Source: Bacteroidaceae bacterium
Lineage (GTDB): Bacteria > Bacteroidota > Bacteroidia > Bacteroidales > Bacteroidaceae
Length of the DNA: 10,430 nt
Reading direction: 5' to 3'
Assembly: GCA_017557475.1 (NCBI GenBank)
Contig: JAFYYO010000285.1
Span: forward strand, 1 to 10,430
Part shown: positions 1-6,702 of the stretch, piece after piece
Layout of the letters: every line of letters begins with the position of its first letter
How positions within the stretch are numbered: position 1 is the first letter of the stretch
Notes under the pieces: generated by a model
Databases searched by the model: none
What the model was told of the DNA's origin: nothing
What the model saw: the letters and a program-made list of their open reading frames with translations, nothing else
Position numbers and translations under genes: made by a program

Positions 1-908
1 GGAAGCGAAAGGACAGCCCTAGCATGCAGTTCAAACTCGCTAAGGTTCTGGGTACCTGCAAGAGTAACCATTCCCGTATCGTGTGGACGAGGACTGAGCT
101 CGCTGAAGATGACACCGCGTTTCTCACTTACAAAGAACTCCACGCCCCAGATGCCGGAACCAGTAAGCGCGGCTGTTACCTTCTTGGCCATCTCCTGAGC
201 GGCTGCCAAATGATCGGGTTTCATCGCTTTTGGCTGAAAACTTTCGCGATAGTCACCGCCTTTCTGAACATGACCGACAGGCGGACAAGTCAGCGTTTGC
301 CCGTTATCTTGAGTAACGGTAAGTAGCGTGATTTCGTAATCGAAAGGAATAAACTCCTCAACAATCACTTCCATAATGTCGCCACGACTGCCTCCGCAAG
401 CAAAGGCCCAAGCCGCTTCCAATTCATCAGGGCTGTCAACTTTGCTCTGACCATGACCGCTGCTGCTCATCAAAGGCTTGATAATGCATGGGAAGCCTAT
501 GATGGAAGCTGCTTGCTTCAGTTCCTCGTAGGTGCTTGCATAACGGTATTCTGCCGTTTGAAGGCCGAGTTCCGTGTGTGCAAGCTCGCGTATGGCCTTG
601 CGGTTCATTGTATAATTGACGGCTCGAGCGCTGGGAACAACACGGATTCCCTGCTTTTCGAACTCATATAGCTTTTCGGTTCTGATGGCTTCAATCTCGG
701 GAACTATGATATCGGGCTTCACTTCATTGACGGCAGCCACGAGTGCATCGCCATCGAGCATGCTGAAAACACGGCATTCGTCGGCAACCTGCATAGCAGG
801 AGCACCTGCATATTTGTCGCAAGCAACCACATATTGTCCCAATCGTTGGCAAGCGATTACAAACTCCTTTCCAAGCTCTCCAGAGCCAAGAAGCATTATC
901 TTTTTCAT
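1..908 (-). CDS. purT: Formate-dependent phosphoribosylglycinamide formyltransferase PurT (GAR transformylase 2), 3' end missing
   Basis: PurT makes formyl-GAR from GAR, formate and ATP in the third step of de novo purine synthesis, in the cytoplasm. The reading frame starts with ATG at 908-906 and is open to base 1, giving 302 codons; the family is about 390 residues, so roughly the last 90 are outside the window. Visible ATP-grasp features: the N-terminal loop [10 protein letters not shown] (residues 6-15), the central ATP-binding stretch [14 protein letters not shown] (142-155), VEEFI (183-187), and the signature [13 protein letters not shown] (268-280) followed by [14 protein letters not shown] (286-299). 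The last two are near-diagnostic for PurT over the related PurK. It lies 15 bases after rarA on the same strand with no promoter box between, so it is probably co-transcribed with rarA; the spacer holds a weak A/G-rich AAGAAAAG. Identification is secure from motifs; the operon is inferred from spacing. Confidence 0.95.
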   Translation of the reverse strand, partial: MKKIMLLGSGELGKEFVIACQRLGQYVVACDKYAGAPAMQVADECRVFSMLDGDALVAAVNEVKPDIIVPEIEAIRTEKLYEFEKQGIRVVPSARAVNYTMNRKAIRELAHTELGLQTAEYRYASTYEELKQAASIIGFPCIIKPLMSSSGHGQSKVDSPDELEAAWAFACGGSRGDIMEVIVEEFIPFDYEITLLTVTQDNGQTLTCPPVGHVQKGGDYRESFQPKAMKPDHLAAAQEMAKKVTAALTGSGIWGVEFFVSEKRGVIFSELSPRPHDTGMVTLAGTQNLSEFELHARAVLSL

Positions 909-923
909 ATCTTTTCTTGTTGT

Positions 924-2201
924 CTAATTGTTGTATTTGTCCTTTCCCCAGCACTTTTCCATTTGAGCACGAAGCTTGTCTTCTTGCGGATTGGGCTGCG
1001 GATGCCAGAAACGCTCGCCTTTTAACTCGTCGGGCAGGAACTGCTGAAGAACGAAATTGCCTTCATAGTCGTGAGCATACTTGTAGCCCTTGCTGTAACC
1101 CAGTTCCTTCATCAACGAAGTCGGGGCATTCCTGAGGTGTAGAGGAACCGGTTGATTGCCAGTTTCTTGTACCTTTTGAAGCGCGTCATTAATGGCCATA
1201 TAAGCCGAATTGCTCTTCGGACTTGTGGCGAGATAAACGGTTGCTTCTGCCAAAGGAATACGACCTTCAGGCCATCCAATCTTCATCACAGCATCGAAAG
1301 CGGCATTGGCCAACAGGAGAGCATTTGGATTAGCAAGTCCGATATCCTCACTTGCACTGATAACCAGCCTTCTGGCTATGAAAGCAGGGTCTTCCCCACC
1401 CTCAATCATGCGGGCTAGCCAATAGATTGCGGCATCGGGGTCGCTGCCTCTGATGCTCTTGATGAAAGCCGAAATGATATCGTAATGCATTTCGCCATCC
1501 TTATCATAAGCAAGCGGATTCTGCTGCAAGCAATTCGCCACAATCTCATCTTTTATTTCGATGTCACCTTCTTTGGGAGCCGACTCATAAACAAGCTCAA
1601 GTATGTTGAGTAGCTTACGGGCATCACCTCCGCTGTAACGCATCAATGCGCCCGTTTCTGTGAAATGGAATACGCGCTTACTCAGCTCGACATCATGCTC
1701 CACAGTATAGTGAGCGAGCTGCATCAAATCGCTTTCTTCGAGCGGCTTTAACGTGTAAACTTGACAACGGGAAAGCAGCGGACGAATCACCTCGAAAGAA
1801 GGATTTTCCGTTGTTGCCCCGATAAGTGTGACGACACCCTGTTCCACAGCCCCCAACAAAGAGTCCTGTTGCGACTTCGAGAAGCGGTGAATCTCGTCGA
1901 TGAAGAGTATCGGATTGTTCTGGTTGAAGAATCGAGAGGAACGCGCCTTCTCGATAATGTCGCGCACATCCTTCACGCCACTTGTCACAGCGCTTAGTGT
2001 ATAGAAAGGAACTTCCAACTTGCGAGCTACGATACTGGCAAGCGTAGTCTTCCCCACTCCAGGAGGTCCCCAGAGGATGAAGCTGTTAACATGGCCGCTC
2101 TCCAACATCTTACGAAGCACCGCACCTGGTCCCACCAAGTGTTGTTGCCCGATATAATTGTCGAGCGTCAACGGACGCATTCTCTCTGCTAAAGGTTGCA
2201 T
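924..2201 (-). CDS. rarA: Replication-associated recombination protein A (RarA/MgsA), AAA+ ATPase
   Basis: RarA (MgsA; Mgs1/WRNIP1 in eukaryotes) is a tetrameric clamp-loader-like AAA+ ATPase that acts at stalled replication forks and interacts with SSB. The 425-residue product has the usual family length. Seen directly: Walker A GPPGVGKT (45-52), Walker B LFIDEIHRF (99-107), sensor 1 GATTENPSFEV (128-138), a probable arginine finger in LLSRCQVY (142-149), sensor 2 region GGDARKLLN (191-199), and the C-terminal helical tetramerisation part with SDPDAAIYWLARMIEGGEDP and the SEDIGLANP segment, both typical of RarA. The ATG at 2201-2199 is chosen because the conserved N-terminus begins there and a TATATTTG promoter box ends 8 bases upstream. 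It is the first gene of a likely rarA-purT transcript and is divergent from the glycosyltransferase, with a 22-base repeat array between the two promoters. Confidence 0.97.
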   Translation of the reverse strand: MQPLAERMRPLTLDNYIGQQHLVGPGAVLRKMLESGHVNSFILWGPPGVGKTTLASIVARKLEVPFYTLSAVTSGVKDVRDIIEKARSSRFFNQNNPILFIDEIHRFSKSQQDSLLGAVEQGVVTLIGATTENPSFEVIRPLLSRCQVYTLKPLEESDLMQLAHYTVEHDVELSKRVFHFTETGALMRYSGGDARKLLNILELVYESAPKEGDIEIKDEIVANCLQQNPLAYDKDGEMHYDIISAFIKSIRGSDPDAAIYWLARMIEGGEDPAFIARRLVISASEDIGLANPNALLLANAAFDAVMKIGWPEGRIPLAEATVYLATSPKSNSAYMAINDALQKVQETGNQPVPLHLRNAPTSLMKELGYSKGYKYAHDYEGNFVLQQFLPDELKGERFWHPQPNPQEDKLRAQMEKCWGKDKYNN

Positions 2202-2209
2202 AACGAGTG

Positions 2210-2217
2210 CAAATATA
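2210..2217 (-). promoter_or_regulatory. Bacteroidetes -7 promoter box of rarA
   Basis: On the minus strand the sequence reads TATATTTG, a full match to the TAnnTTTG -7 element of Bacteroides-type promoters. It ends 8 bases before the rarA ATG, so a start site about 4 bases after the box would leave an mRNA leader of only some 4-5 nt. The -33 element is poor: TCTG on the minus strand, 18 bases upstream, instead of TTTG. Confidence 0.7.
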
Positions 2218-2257
2218 CGAAGAAAATAGGAGAAACAGAAATAATGAGAAGAGAAAA

Positions 2258-2389
2258 AACAGGTAGTTGGAAAACTAAGCGTGGCTAGTTGACAAATTAG
2301 ACGTGCCTAGTTGGCAATCATAACGTGTTATGTTTGCAAATTAGGCGTGTTATGATTGCAAAGATAACGTGTTATGTTTTACATCGCAC
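2258..2389. repeat. Array A: tandem degenerate 22-base repeat between divergent rarA and glycosyltransferase
   Basis: Five units start with CGTG at 2280, 2302, 2324, 2346 and 2368, each exactly 22 bases after the last. A more decayed unit (2258-2279) keeps the internal TAGTTGG and AAAA parts in register. The first units share TAGTTG at positions 7-12; the later ones share GTTATG at positions 4-9, which suggests local homogenisation of neighbouring units. The best unit (2324-2345) contains TTTGCAAA and a perfect TATGTTTG (2329-2336). The array fills much of the 294-base gap 2202-2495; the rest (2390-2459) shows nothing recognisable. The period is not a multiple of three, so this is not coding. 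Function is unknown; the same family recurs at 6508 and 9828. Confidence 0.9.
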
Positions 2390-2459
2390 CCAGTTGCGTC
2401 GGAAATAGAAGTATTCGAAGCGAAAAATATTGTGCTTGATGCTTTTTGAATTCAGTTGC

Positions 2460-2490
2460 TTTGAATTTCAAATTAAGTTTCGTAACTTTG
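2460..2490 (+). promoter_or_regulatory. Complete -33/-7 promoter of the glycosyltransferase gene
   Basis: TTTG at 2460-2463, a 19-base spacer, and TAACTTTG at 2483-2490 match both halves of the Bacteroides housekeeping promoter (TTTG, 19-21 bases, TAnnTTTG). The box ends 5 bases before the ATG at 2496, so transcription should begin at or within about 2 bases of the start codon. This is the best promoter in the window, and it rules out the in-frame ATG at 2430, which lies upstream of it. Confidence 0.82.
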
Positions 2491-2495
2491 CAGTC

Positions 2496-3407
2496 ATGAA
2501 ATTGTCTATCCTCATACCAGCCTATAATCAGTCGTGCTTGAGACTGGTTAACGAGCTTAAGCAACAATGTGAACAGGAAGGCCTGGATTATGAGATTCTG
2601 GTCGCAGACGATGGGTCGTCGGATATAGAAGCCAAACAGAAAAACAAAGAAGTTGGCAATATCCTTCATTGTCGTGCTCTGATGTCAGAGAAGAATACTG
2701 GGCGAGCAGCTACGCGAAACAAGTTGGTAAGGGAATCTCAGGGCGATTATCTGCTTTTTGTGGATAGCGATGCCGAGGTGATGAGCGAAGATTTCATTCA
2801 TCTATACCTGGCAGAATGTCCTACAGAAGCCGTTATATGTGGAGGAATCCGACATCCCGAAACGCTTCCCAGTCCTGAGGTTTCGCTTCGATATCGCTAC
2901 GAAAAGTCCTGCGAACCGCGTTTCACAGCCGACAAATGTAATCGACATCCTTATCAATGTCTCAGGTCGTTTAATTTCATGATGCCTCGAAAGGTCGCTT
3001 TGCAATTTCCCTTCAACGAGAAGATAAGAACTTATGGACACGAGGATACGCTAATGGGAAAGGCCTTTGAAAGTGGTGGAATAAAGGTTCGGCATATTGA
3101 TAATCCACTGATGAACGGCGATATAGAGGACAATGCAACGTTCCTGGAAAAGACGAAAGAATCGATGCGAACGCTTTTTCAAATGGAAGAAGAGATGAAG
3201 AACTATTCGTCGCTTCTGACATTATATTACCGTATTAAGAAGTTTCACCTCACCCCTCTTGTTTCCTGCACTTATCGTCTTTTCCGTAAGCCAATAGAAA
3301 GGAACCTGTTGAGCAAAAGGCCTTGTGTCAAACTGCTGCAGTTCTACAAGTTAGGCTACTACACAAGTTTGGTTAGAACGGCATTCCAACCGCAAAGTGG
3401 AAGGTAA
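2496..3407 (+). CDS. Glycosyltransferase, family 2-like (GT-A fold)
   Basis: A 303-residue cytoplasmic or membrane-associated enzyme expected to transfer a sugar from a nucleotide donor, probably for surface polysaccharide or glycan assembly; the donor and acceptor cannot be told from the sequence. Seen: the N-terminal strand MKLSILIPAYNQ, the nucleotide-binding ADDGSSD (37-43), NTGRAATRN (67-75), the DxD metal site LLFVDSDAEV (86-95), and YGHEDTLMG (180-188), which resembles the acidic ED motif of GT-A enzymes with a C-terminal galactosyltransferase-like region. No transmembrane segment or signal peptide is apparent; residues 240-295 are basic and rich in Y, F and L. The start at 2496 rather than 2430 follows from the promoter ending at 2490 and from the family's N-terminus. 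It stands alone and is not in a polysaccharide cluster here. Its last 35 bases overlap the end of tamL on the other strand. Confidence 0.9.
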   Translation: MKLSILIPAYNQSCLRLVNELKQQCEQEGLDYEILVADDGSSDIEAKQKNKEVGNILHCRALMSEKNTGRAATRNKLVRESQGDYLLFVDSDAEVMSEDFIHLYLAECPTEAVICGGIRHPETLPSPEVSLRYRYEKSCEPRFTADKCNRHPYQCLRSFNFMMPRKVALQFPFNEKIRTYGHEDTLMGKAFESGGIKVRHIDNPLMNGDIEDNATFLEKTKESMRTLFQMEEEMKNYSSLLTLYYRIKKFHLTPLVSCTYRLFRKPIERNLLSKRPCVKLLQFYKLGYYTSLVRTAFQPQSGR

Positions 3408-5637
3408 AGTCGCGACTGAACTTGGGATGTATAATGGGGAAATGCCTGTGGCTATCCCTATAGGCAGGATGTACTGCTTTCATGCCTCCATCGAATCGAA
3501 GGATGAAATAATTGAAGTTGAGACGAAGTCCGAGACCATATGAAACGGCAATCTGACGCCAGAATTCATCTATCTTGAACTGCCCTCCAGGCTGGTCTTT
3601 ATAGTCTCGGATTGTCCAGATATTACCCGCATCAATAAAGGCAGCCCCGTCAATCTTCCAGAAGAGATGTGTTCGGTATTCCGCATTCAAGTCGAGCTTG
3701 ATGTCGCCAGTCTGGTTGATGAAGTCGATTTTACCATCTGAACCTTGAAAACTGCCAGGTCCCAACTCTCGAACACTCCAGCCTCGAACACTGTTTGCAC
3801 CGCCGCTGAAGTATCTTTTTTCGTAAGGCAGAATGGTGGAATTGCCGTATGGATAGGCCACTCCGAGAGCTGCATGAAGCGCCAAAGAGTTGTTCTTGTT
3901 GATAAGGAAACTCTTGCAGAAAGCAAAATCAAACTTTGCGTATTGAGCATAGGCAATGTTGAAGAGCGTGTATTTCCCTTCATCATTCTGCTGGGTCTTA
4001 GCTGCGCTGGTTATTCCATAAAGCAGATTGCCAGCAGTTTCCACAGCAAGTCGGATGGTATAGGCATTCGTTCCATAGTTCGAAGCAGAAGCTCCGAGCG
4101 GCCTTGAGGTGTAGGCGAAATGATATGCCCAGTTCATAATGAACAGGTTCTCGTAGTTGTACTTCAGGATAGCGTTGCGATTCTGCGGGTCGCTAAGGTA
4201 TTTCTCGCGGAAGGTATCACTAATCCAGGGCATGAAGACGTAGTCGAGATTCAGGAGGTCGAATCGATGCTGAATCTGTCTCTGCTTGCGTGTCCATCGA
4301 TAACGAAGGGCTCCAGTGAGGACTCGACGATGAAACTCTGGTCGGTCTTGCGAGTCATAAGCAAAATTCACCTCGGTTGTTGCCTGAGCATTCCGTCGGA
4401 AAGAGGGACGAAGGAAGGGGAATTTGAAGTCGGGGAAAGTAAGTCCCGACTCGACGCTATACTCAATGAAGTTCTGATCGGCATAGCCACTCAAGCCTTT
4501 GATTGCTTCGAAGGCACCACGAACCTTAATATTGAAGAGTTCCGAACCTCGGAAAAGATTCCTGTTTTGGTAGGTCAGGCTGGCTGCGGCACCTAAGTCG
4601 CCAGCAGAGTTCGTGCCTTCAAGTTCTGCACTAAACGAGTTGCGCTTGTTGGGTGTTAATGAGACGTTTACGTCCAACGTGTCGCTACCATCTTCCCTAT
4701 CCTCGATACGAACATTCGCACCTGCAACTGCACTCAGTCGCGACATACGGGAATAGGTCTCGTGCATCTCGCTTTCCCGATAGAGTTGACCTGTTGTGAT
4801 GGCCGTCGCATTCCTGAGAACTTTGGGCCTTAGGAACGCTTTTTCGTCTGGGAACTCGTAACTGATGTTCCCGATACGGTAGCGATGATGCGAGACGTCT
4901 GCTGAATCGACATTCCCTTGAGCTTGCTTCACAATCATCTCAACATCGGCAAGATGGTGCCCCAGGGTAGTATCGACACGGAAATGAACATAGTCTTTGT
5001 TGAACTTATAAAAGCCGTTTTCAATGAGCATGCCATAGAGCCGGCTCCGTTCAGTATCCAATCCGTTGACGCTATAAGGCAGGGTTCCCAGGCCCATTCC
5101 TTGGCTCAAGGTCGGTTTGTAGTTGAGACTGTCGAGGATTTGCCTGAGGGAATCGTCGTGAACATCGAGCGTAAAGTCGCGGATATAGTATCGTTCATGG
5201 GGAATGATGCGATAGAAGACCTTCATCTTATCCTTCTTGGCTTTCTCCAGCAACAGGACTTCGGCATTCAAATAGCCCATGTTGCGGACACTAAGTTGCA
5301 TATTATTGCAGGCCTGCACCGTTCGTTCGCGGTCGTAGATGACAGGCGCTTCGCCAAGATGACGCAGGAAACGGTTAAAGCGCTTTGTGCTATCTCTGCC
5401 CGAGAGGCTGTAGATGCCGAGCGGAACCTTGAAGAGAGAGAACCACTTACTGTTGGGCCGTTGGGGCATATAGGCCTGAAGTTCATCCGTTCCAACATGT
5501 TTTCCTTCGCTCGTAATGCTTGTTCCCGTCAGTAGATAACCGTCTTCGGGAATGAAACGTGAGGTGCGGCATCCACTCAAGAACAAGAGGAAAGCGAGCA
5601 AAAGGAGTGGTTTTATGAAGAGTTTTATGTAATTCAC
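3373..5637 (-). CDS. tamL: TamL-type Omp85 outer-membrane lipoprotein (BamA/TamA family)
   Basis: Omp85 proteins insert or translocate proteins at the outer membrane; in Bacteroidetes the lipidated TamA counterpart is TamL, which works with TamB. The 754-residue product has a signal peptide with lipobox LSGC (residues 20-23) and then CRTSRFIPEDGYLLTG, the usual start of this lipoprotein group. POTRA-like periplasmic repeats follow up to about residue 340, then a C-terminal beta-barrel. The barrel carries the conserved loop motif FSGGANSVRGW (VRGW at 617-620) and ends in an aromatic beta-signal, FAVGMPF. No ATG is available. The frame also allows TTG at 5652, but this precedes the promoter box, so GTG at 5637-5635 is chosen. 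A tamB gene would be expected next to it but is not present: the downstream neighbour is a convergent glycosyltransferase. BamA is the main alternative, but the lipobox favours TamL. Confidence 0.87.
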   Translation of the reverse strand: MNYIKLFIKPLLLLAFLLFLSGCRTSRFIPEDGYLLTGTSITSEGKHVGTDELQAYMPQRPNSKWFSLFKVPLGIYSLSGRDSTKRFNRFLRHLGEAPVIYDRERTVQACNNMQLSVRNMGYLNAEVLLLEKAKKDKMKVFYRIIPHERYYIRDFTLDVHDDSLRQILDSLNYKPTLSQGMGLGTLPYSVNGLDTERSRLYGMLIENGFYKFNKDYVHFRVDTTLGHHLADVEMIVKQAQGNVDSADVSHHRYRIGNISYEFPDEKAFLRPKVLRNATAITTGQLYRESEMHETYSRMSRLSAVAGANVRIEDREDGSDTLDVNVSLTPNKRNSFSAELEGTNSAGDLGAAASLTYQNRNLFRGSELFNIKVRGAFEAIKGLSGYADQNFIEYSVESGLTFPDFKFPFLRPSFRRNAQATTEVNFAYDSQDRPEFHRRVLTGALRYRWTRKQRQIQHRFDLLNLDYVFMPWISDTFREKYLSDPQNRNAILKYNYENLFIMNWAYHFAYTSRPLGASASNYGTNAYTIRLAVETAGNLLYGITSAAKTQQNDEGKYTLFNIAYAQYAKFDFAFCKSFLINKNNSLALHAALGVAYPYGNSTILPYEKRYFSGGANSVRGWSVRELGPGSFQGSDGKIDFINQTGDIKLDLNAEYRTHLFWKIDGAAFIDAGNIWTIRDYKDQPGGQFKIDEFWRQIAVSYGLGLRLNFNYFILRFDGGMKAVHPAYRDSHRHFPIIHPKFSRDFTFHFAVGMPF

Positions 5638-5641
5638 GCGA

Positions 5642-5649
5642 CAAAGGTA
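5642..5649 (-). promoter_or_regulatory. -7 promoter box of tamL, 4 bases before a GTG start
   Basis: On the minus strand TACCTTTG matches TAnnTTTG in full. Only TCGC separates it from the GTG at 5637, so the transcript would begin at or next to the start codon (leaderless). No good -33 element is visible; the upstream DNA is the 7-base repeat 5652-5687. This box decides the start codon, as the upstream TTG lies outside the predicted mRNA. Confidence 0.68.
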
Positions 5650-5651
5650 CA

Positions 5652-5687
5652 AAGAAATTAAGAATTAAGAGTTAAGAATGAAGAATT
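5652..5687. repeat. Heptamer repeat, AAGAATT type
   Basis: After AAGAAATT (8 bases) the plus strand reads AAGAATT, AAGAGTT, AAGAATG, AAGAATT: four units in a strict 7-base period. It fills the space upstream of both divergent -7 boxes (tamL at 5642-5649, RNA methyltransferase at 5693-5700), where the -33 elements should be. Comparable 7-base repeats are at 5717, 6028 and 7582. Confidence 0.75.
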
Positions 5688-5692
5688 ATTTG

Positions 5693-5700
5693 TACTTTTG
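5693..5700 (+). promoter_or_regulatory. -7 promoter box of the RNA methyltransferase gene
   Basis: TACTTTTG is a full TAnnTTTG match, 47 bases before the ATG at 5748. The predicted leader of about 44 nt consists mostly of the 7-base repeat 5717-5751. No convincing TTTG lies 19-21 bases upstream. Confidence 0.6.
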
Positions 5701-5716
5701 TAGGCGAAACCCCAAA

Positions 5717-5751
5717 ACTATTATCTATTATCTCTTAACTATCATCTATGC
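5717..5751. repeat. Heptamer repeat in the 5' leader of the RNA methyltransferase gene
   Basis: Five successive 7-base units on the plus strand: ACTATTA, TCTATTA, TCTCTTA, ACTATCA, TCTATGC. The last unit contains the ATG start codon (5748-5750), so the repeat forms the whole ribosome-entry region and no purine-rich Shine-Dalgarno sequence is present. CTCTTAA at 5733-5739 is the reverse complement of TTAAGAG at 5665-5671 in the upstream heptamer array. Confidence 0.72.
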
Positions 5752-6506
5752 TAAGCAAGGCTCGCATCAAATGGATTAAGTCGCTCGAAATGCGCAAATA
5801 TCGCCTGCTGCATGGGGCATTTGTGGCAGAAGGACCGAAACTTGTGGGCGAACTACTCCCTCACTCCAACCCGCTCTATATCGCTGCCACAAAGGATTGG
5901 CTGACTCATAACGGGCATTTGGTTCGTTCCGTTAAAGAGGTGGATGAAGTCTCTCAGCAGGAACTGGAAAGAGCAAGCCTGCTTCGAACGCCTCAAAGCG
6001 TCTTGGTTGTTTTCCCAATTCCATCTTACAATTTTCAATTATCAACGTTCAAAGACCAATTGGTACTCGCACTTGATGGCATCCAAGACCCAGGCAATCT
6101 GGGCACCATCTTGCGTATAGCCGACTGGTTTGGCATCAGGGAAGTCCTTTGTTCTGAAGGGACGGCAGACGTTTATAATCCCAAATGCGTGCAATCCTGC
6201 ATGGGAGCTTTGGCGAGAGTGGATGTGCACTATTGCAACCTGACAAAGGTACTTCGAGAAACAGAGATGCCTGTTTATGGCACGTTTCTCGACGGTACGG
6301 ATATCTATGGGGAAGAACTCTCCGAAAATGGCATTATTGTGATGGGCAACGAAGGCAATGGAATCAGCGATGAGGTAGCGAAACTTGTCAATCGTCGCCT
6401 TCTTATTCCCAACTTCCCAAAAGGTTCGCAAACCACTGAAAGCTTGAATGTTGCAGTAGCAACCGGCATCGTTTGTGCAGAGTTCCGCAGAAGAGGGCAG
6501 AACTAA
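5748..6506 (+). CDS. SpoU/TrmH-family RNA 2'-O-ribose methyltransferase (SPOUT superfamily)
   Basis: Expected to methylate the 2'-O of a ribose in rRNA or tRNA using S-adenosylmethionine; the target nucleotide cannot be assigned. The 252-residue protein has an N-terminal substrate-binding domain (about 1-90, with FVAEGPKLVGELL at 25-37) and a C-terminal knotted SPOUT domain. The latter shows motif 1 LDGIQDPGNLGTILR (109-123, with the conserved N117 and R123), motif 2 IVMGNEGNGIS (197-207, with E202) and motif 3 ESLNVAVATG (231-240). This resembles RlmB/TrmH-type enzymes commonly annotated only as 'RNA methyltransferase' in Bacteroidales. Odd feature: the interdomain linker YNFQLSTFKD (94-103) is encoded by a 7-base repeat (6028-6055). 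The gene is divergent from tamL, and repeat array B begins one base after its TAA stop. Confidence 0.93.
   Translation: MLSKARIKWIKSLEMRKYRLLHGAFVAEGPKLVGELLPHSNPLYIAATKDWLTHNGHLVRSVKEVDEVSQQELERASLLRTPQSVLVVFPIPSYNFQLSTFKDQLVLALDGIQDPGNLGTILRIADWFGIREVLCSEGTADVYNPKCVQSCMGALARVDVHYCNLTKVLRETEMPVYGTFLDGTDIYGEELSENGIIVMGNEGNGISDEVAKLVNRRLLIPNFPKGSQTTESLNVAVATGIVCAEFRRRGQN
6028..6055 (+). repeat. Heptamer repeat translated in frame as an interdomain linker
   Basis: ACAATTT, TCAATTA, TCAACGT, TCAAAGA: four 7-base units inside the RNA methyltransferase gene. They encode about residues 94-103, exactly between the substrate-binding and SPOUT domains. The pattern matches the non-coding heptamer repeats elsewhere in the window in period and style, so it may be an inserted or expanded repeat tolerated in a flexible linker. 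Confidence 0.65.
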
Positions 6507-6507
6507 G

Positions 6508-6617
6508 CGTGTAATGTTGGCAAACATAACGTGGATAAAATGCAAACATAACGTGTAATGTTTGGCAACATAACGTGTAATGATTGCAAACATCACGTGG
6601 AGCGTTTAGCAGAACTC
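6508..6617. repeat. Array B: tandem 22-base repeat between convergent genes
   Basis: Units start with CGTG at 6508, 6530, 6552, 6574 and 6596, each exactly 22 bases apart; the last (6596-6617) is decayed after CGTGGAG. Units 1, 3 and 4 share CGTGTAATG, and units 1 and 2 share the tail GCAAACATAA. The array begins one base after the TAA stop of the RNA methyltransferase gene, so it would be the start of that mRNA's 3' UTR. On the minus strand, units 1 and 2 each contain a perfect TATGTTTG (6521-6528 and 6543-6550), which resembles a -7 box. Between the array and the minus-strand gene ending at 6703 there is only the hairpin terminator at 6646-6676. Confidence 0.92.
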
Positions 6618-6645
6618 CTAATATAATAAGGTAAGAAGGAACAAG

Positions 6646-6676
6646 AAAAAGGGCGATGCCTATTGGTATCGCCCTT
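6646..6676 (-). terminator. Rho-independent terminator of the charged-protein gene
   Basis: The arms 6649-6660 (AAGGGCGATGCC) and 6665-6676 (GGTATCGCCCTT) pair over 12 positions around a 4-base loop, with one G-U pair in plus-strand RNA or one A-C mismatch in minus-strand RNA. On the minus strand the stem is followed by a U-run (complement of AAAAA at 6646-6650), so it best serves the gene ending at 6703. It might also stop plus-strand transcripts, but there the following U-run is lacking. Confidence 0.85.
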
Positions 6677-6702
6677 GATGTTCAATTGTTGGGAGCCAGT
6701 CC

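Noticed and set aside
2324..2367. Repeat units as a full promoter for the glycosyltransferase gene
   Set aside because: TATGTTTG is present at 2329, but no -33 TTTG lies 19-21 bases upstream, and a complete promoter exists at 2460-2490.
2280..2389. CRISPR array reading of the 22-base repeats
   Set aside because: Units are directly adjacent with no unique spacers, they are degenerate throughout, and there are no cas genes nearby.
2430..2495. Upstream ATG extending the glycosyltransferase by 22 residues
   Set aside because: It starts upstream of a complete TTTG-N19-TAACTTTG promoter and adds sequence unlike the family; MKLSILIPAYNQ is the normal N-terminus.
2379..2669. Minus-strand open frame overlapping the glycosyltransferase start
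   Set aside because: It is antisense to conserved glycosyltransferase motifs and has no matching family or promoter.
3408..3417. Perfect palindrome AGTCGCGACT just after the glycosyltransferase stop
   Set aside because: It is only 10 bases, encodes conserved tamL residues (SRDF region) and has no loop or U-run, so it may be chance.
4120..5535. Long open frames on the plus strand at 4120-4596 and 4918-5535
   Set aside because: They lie antisense within tamL, whose Omp85 motifs and promoter show the minus strand is coding; no promoter box or recognisable family is seen for them.
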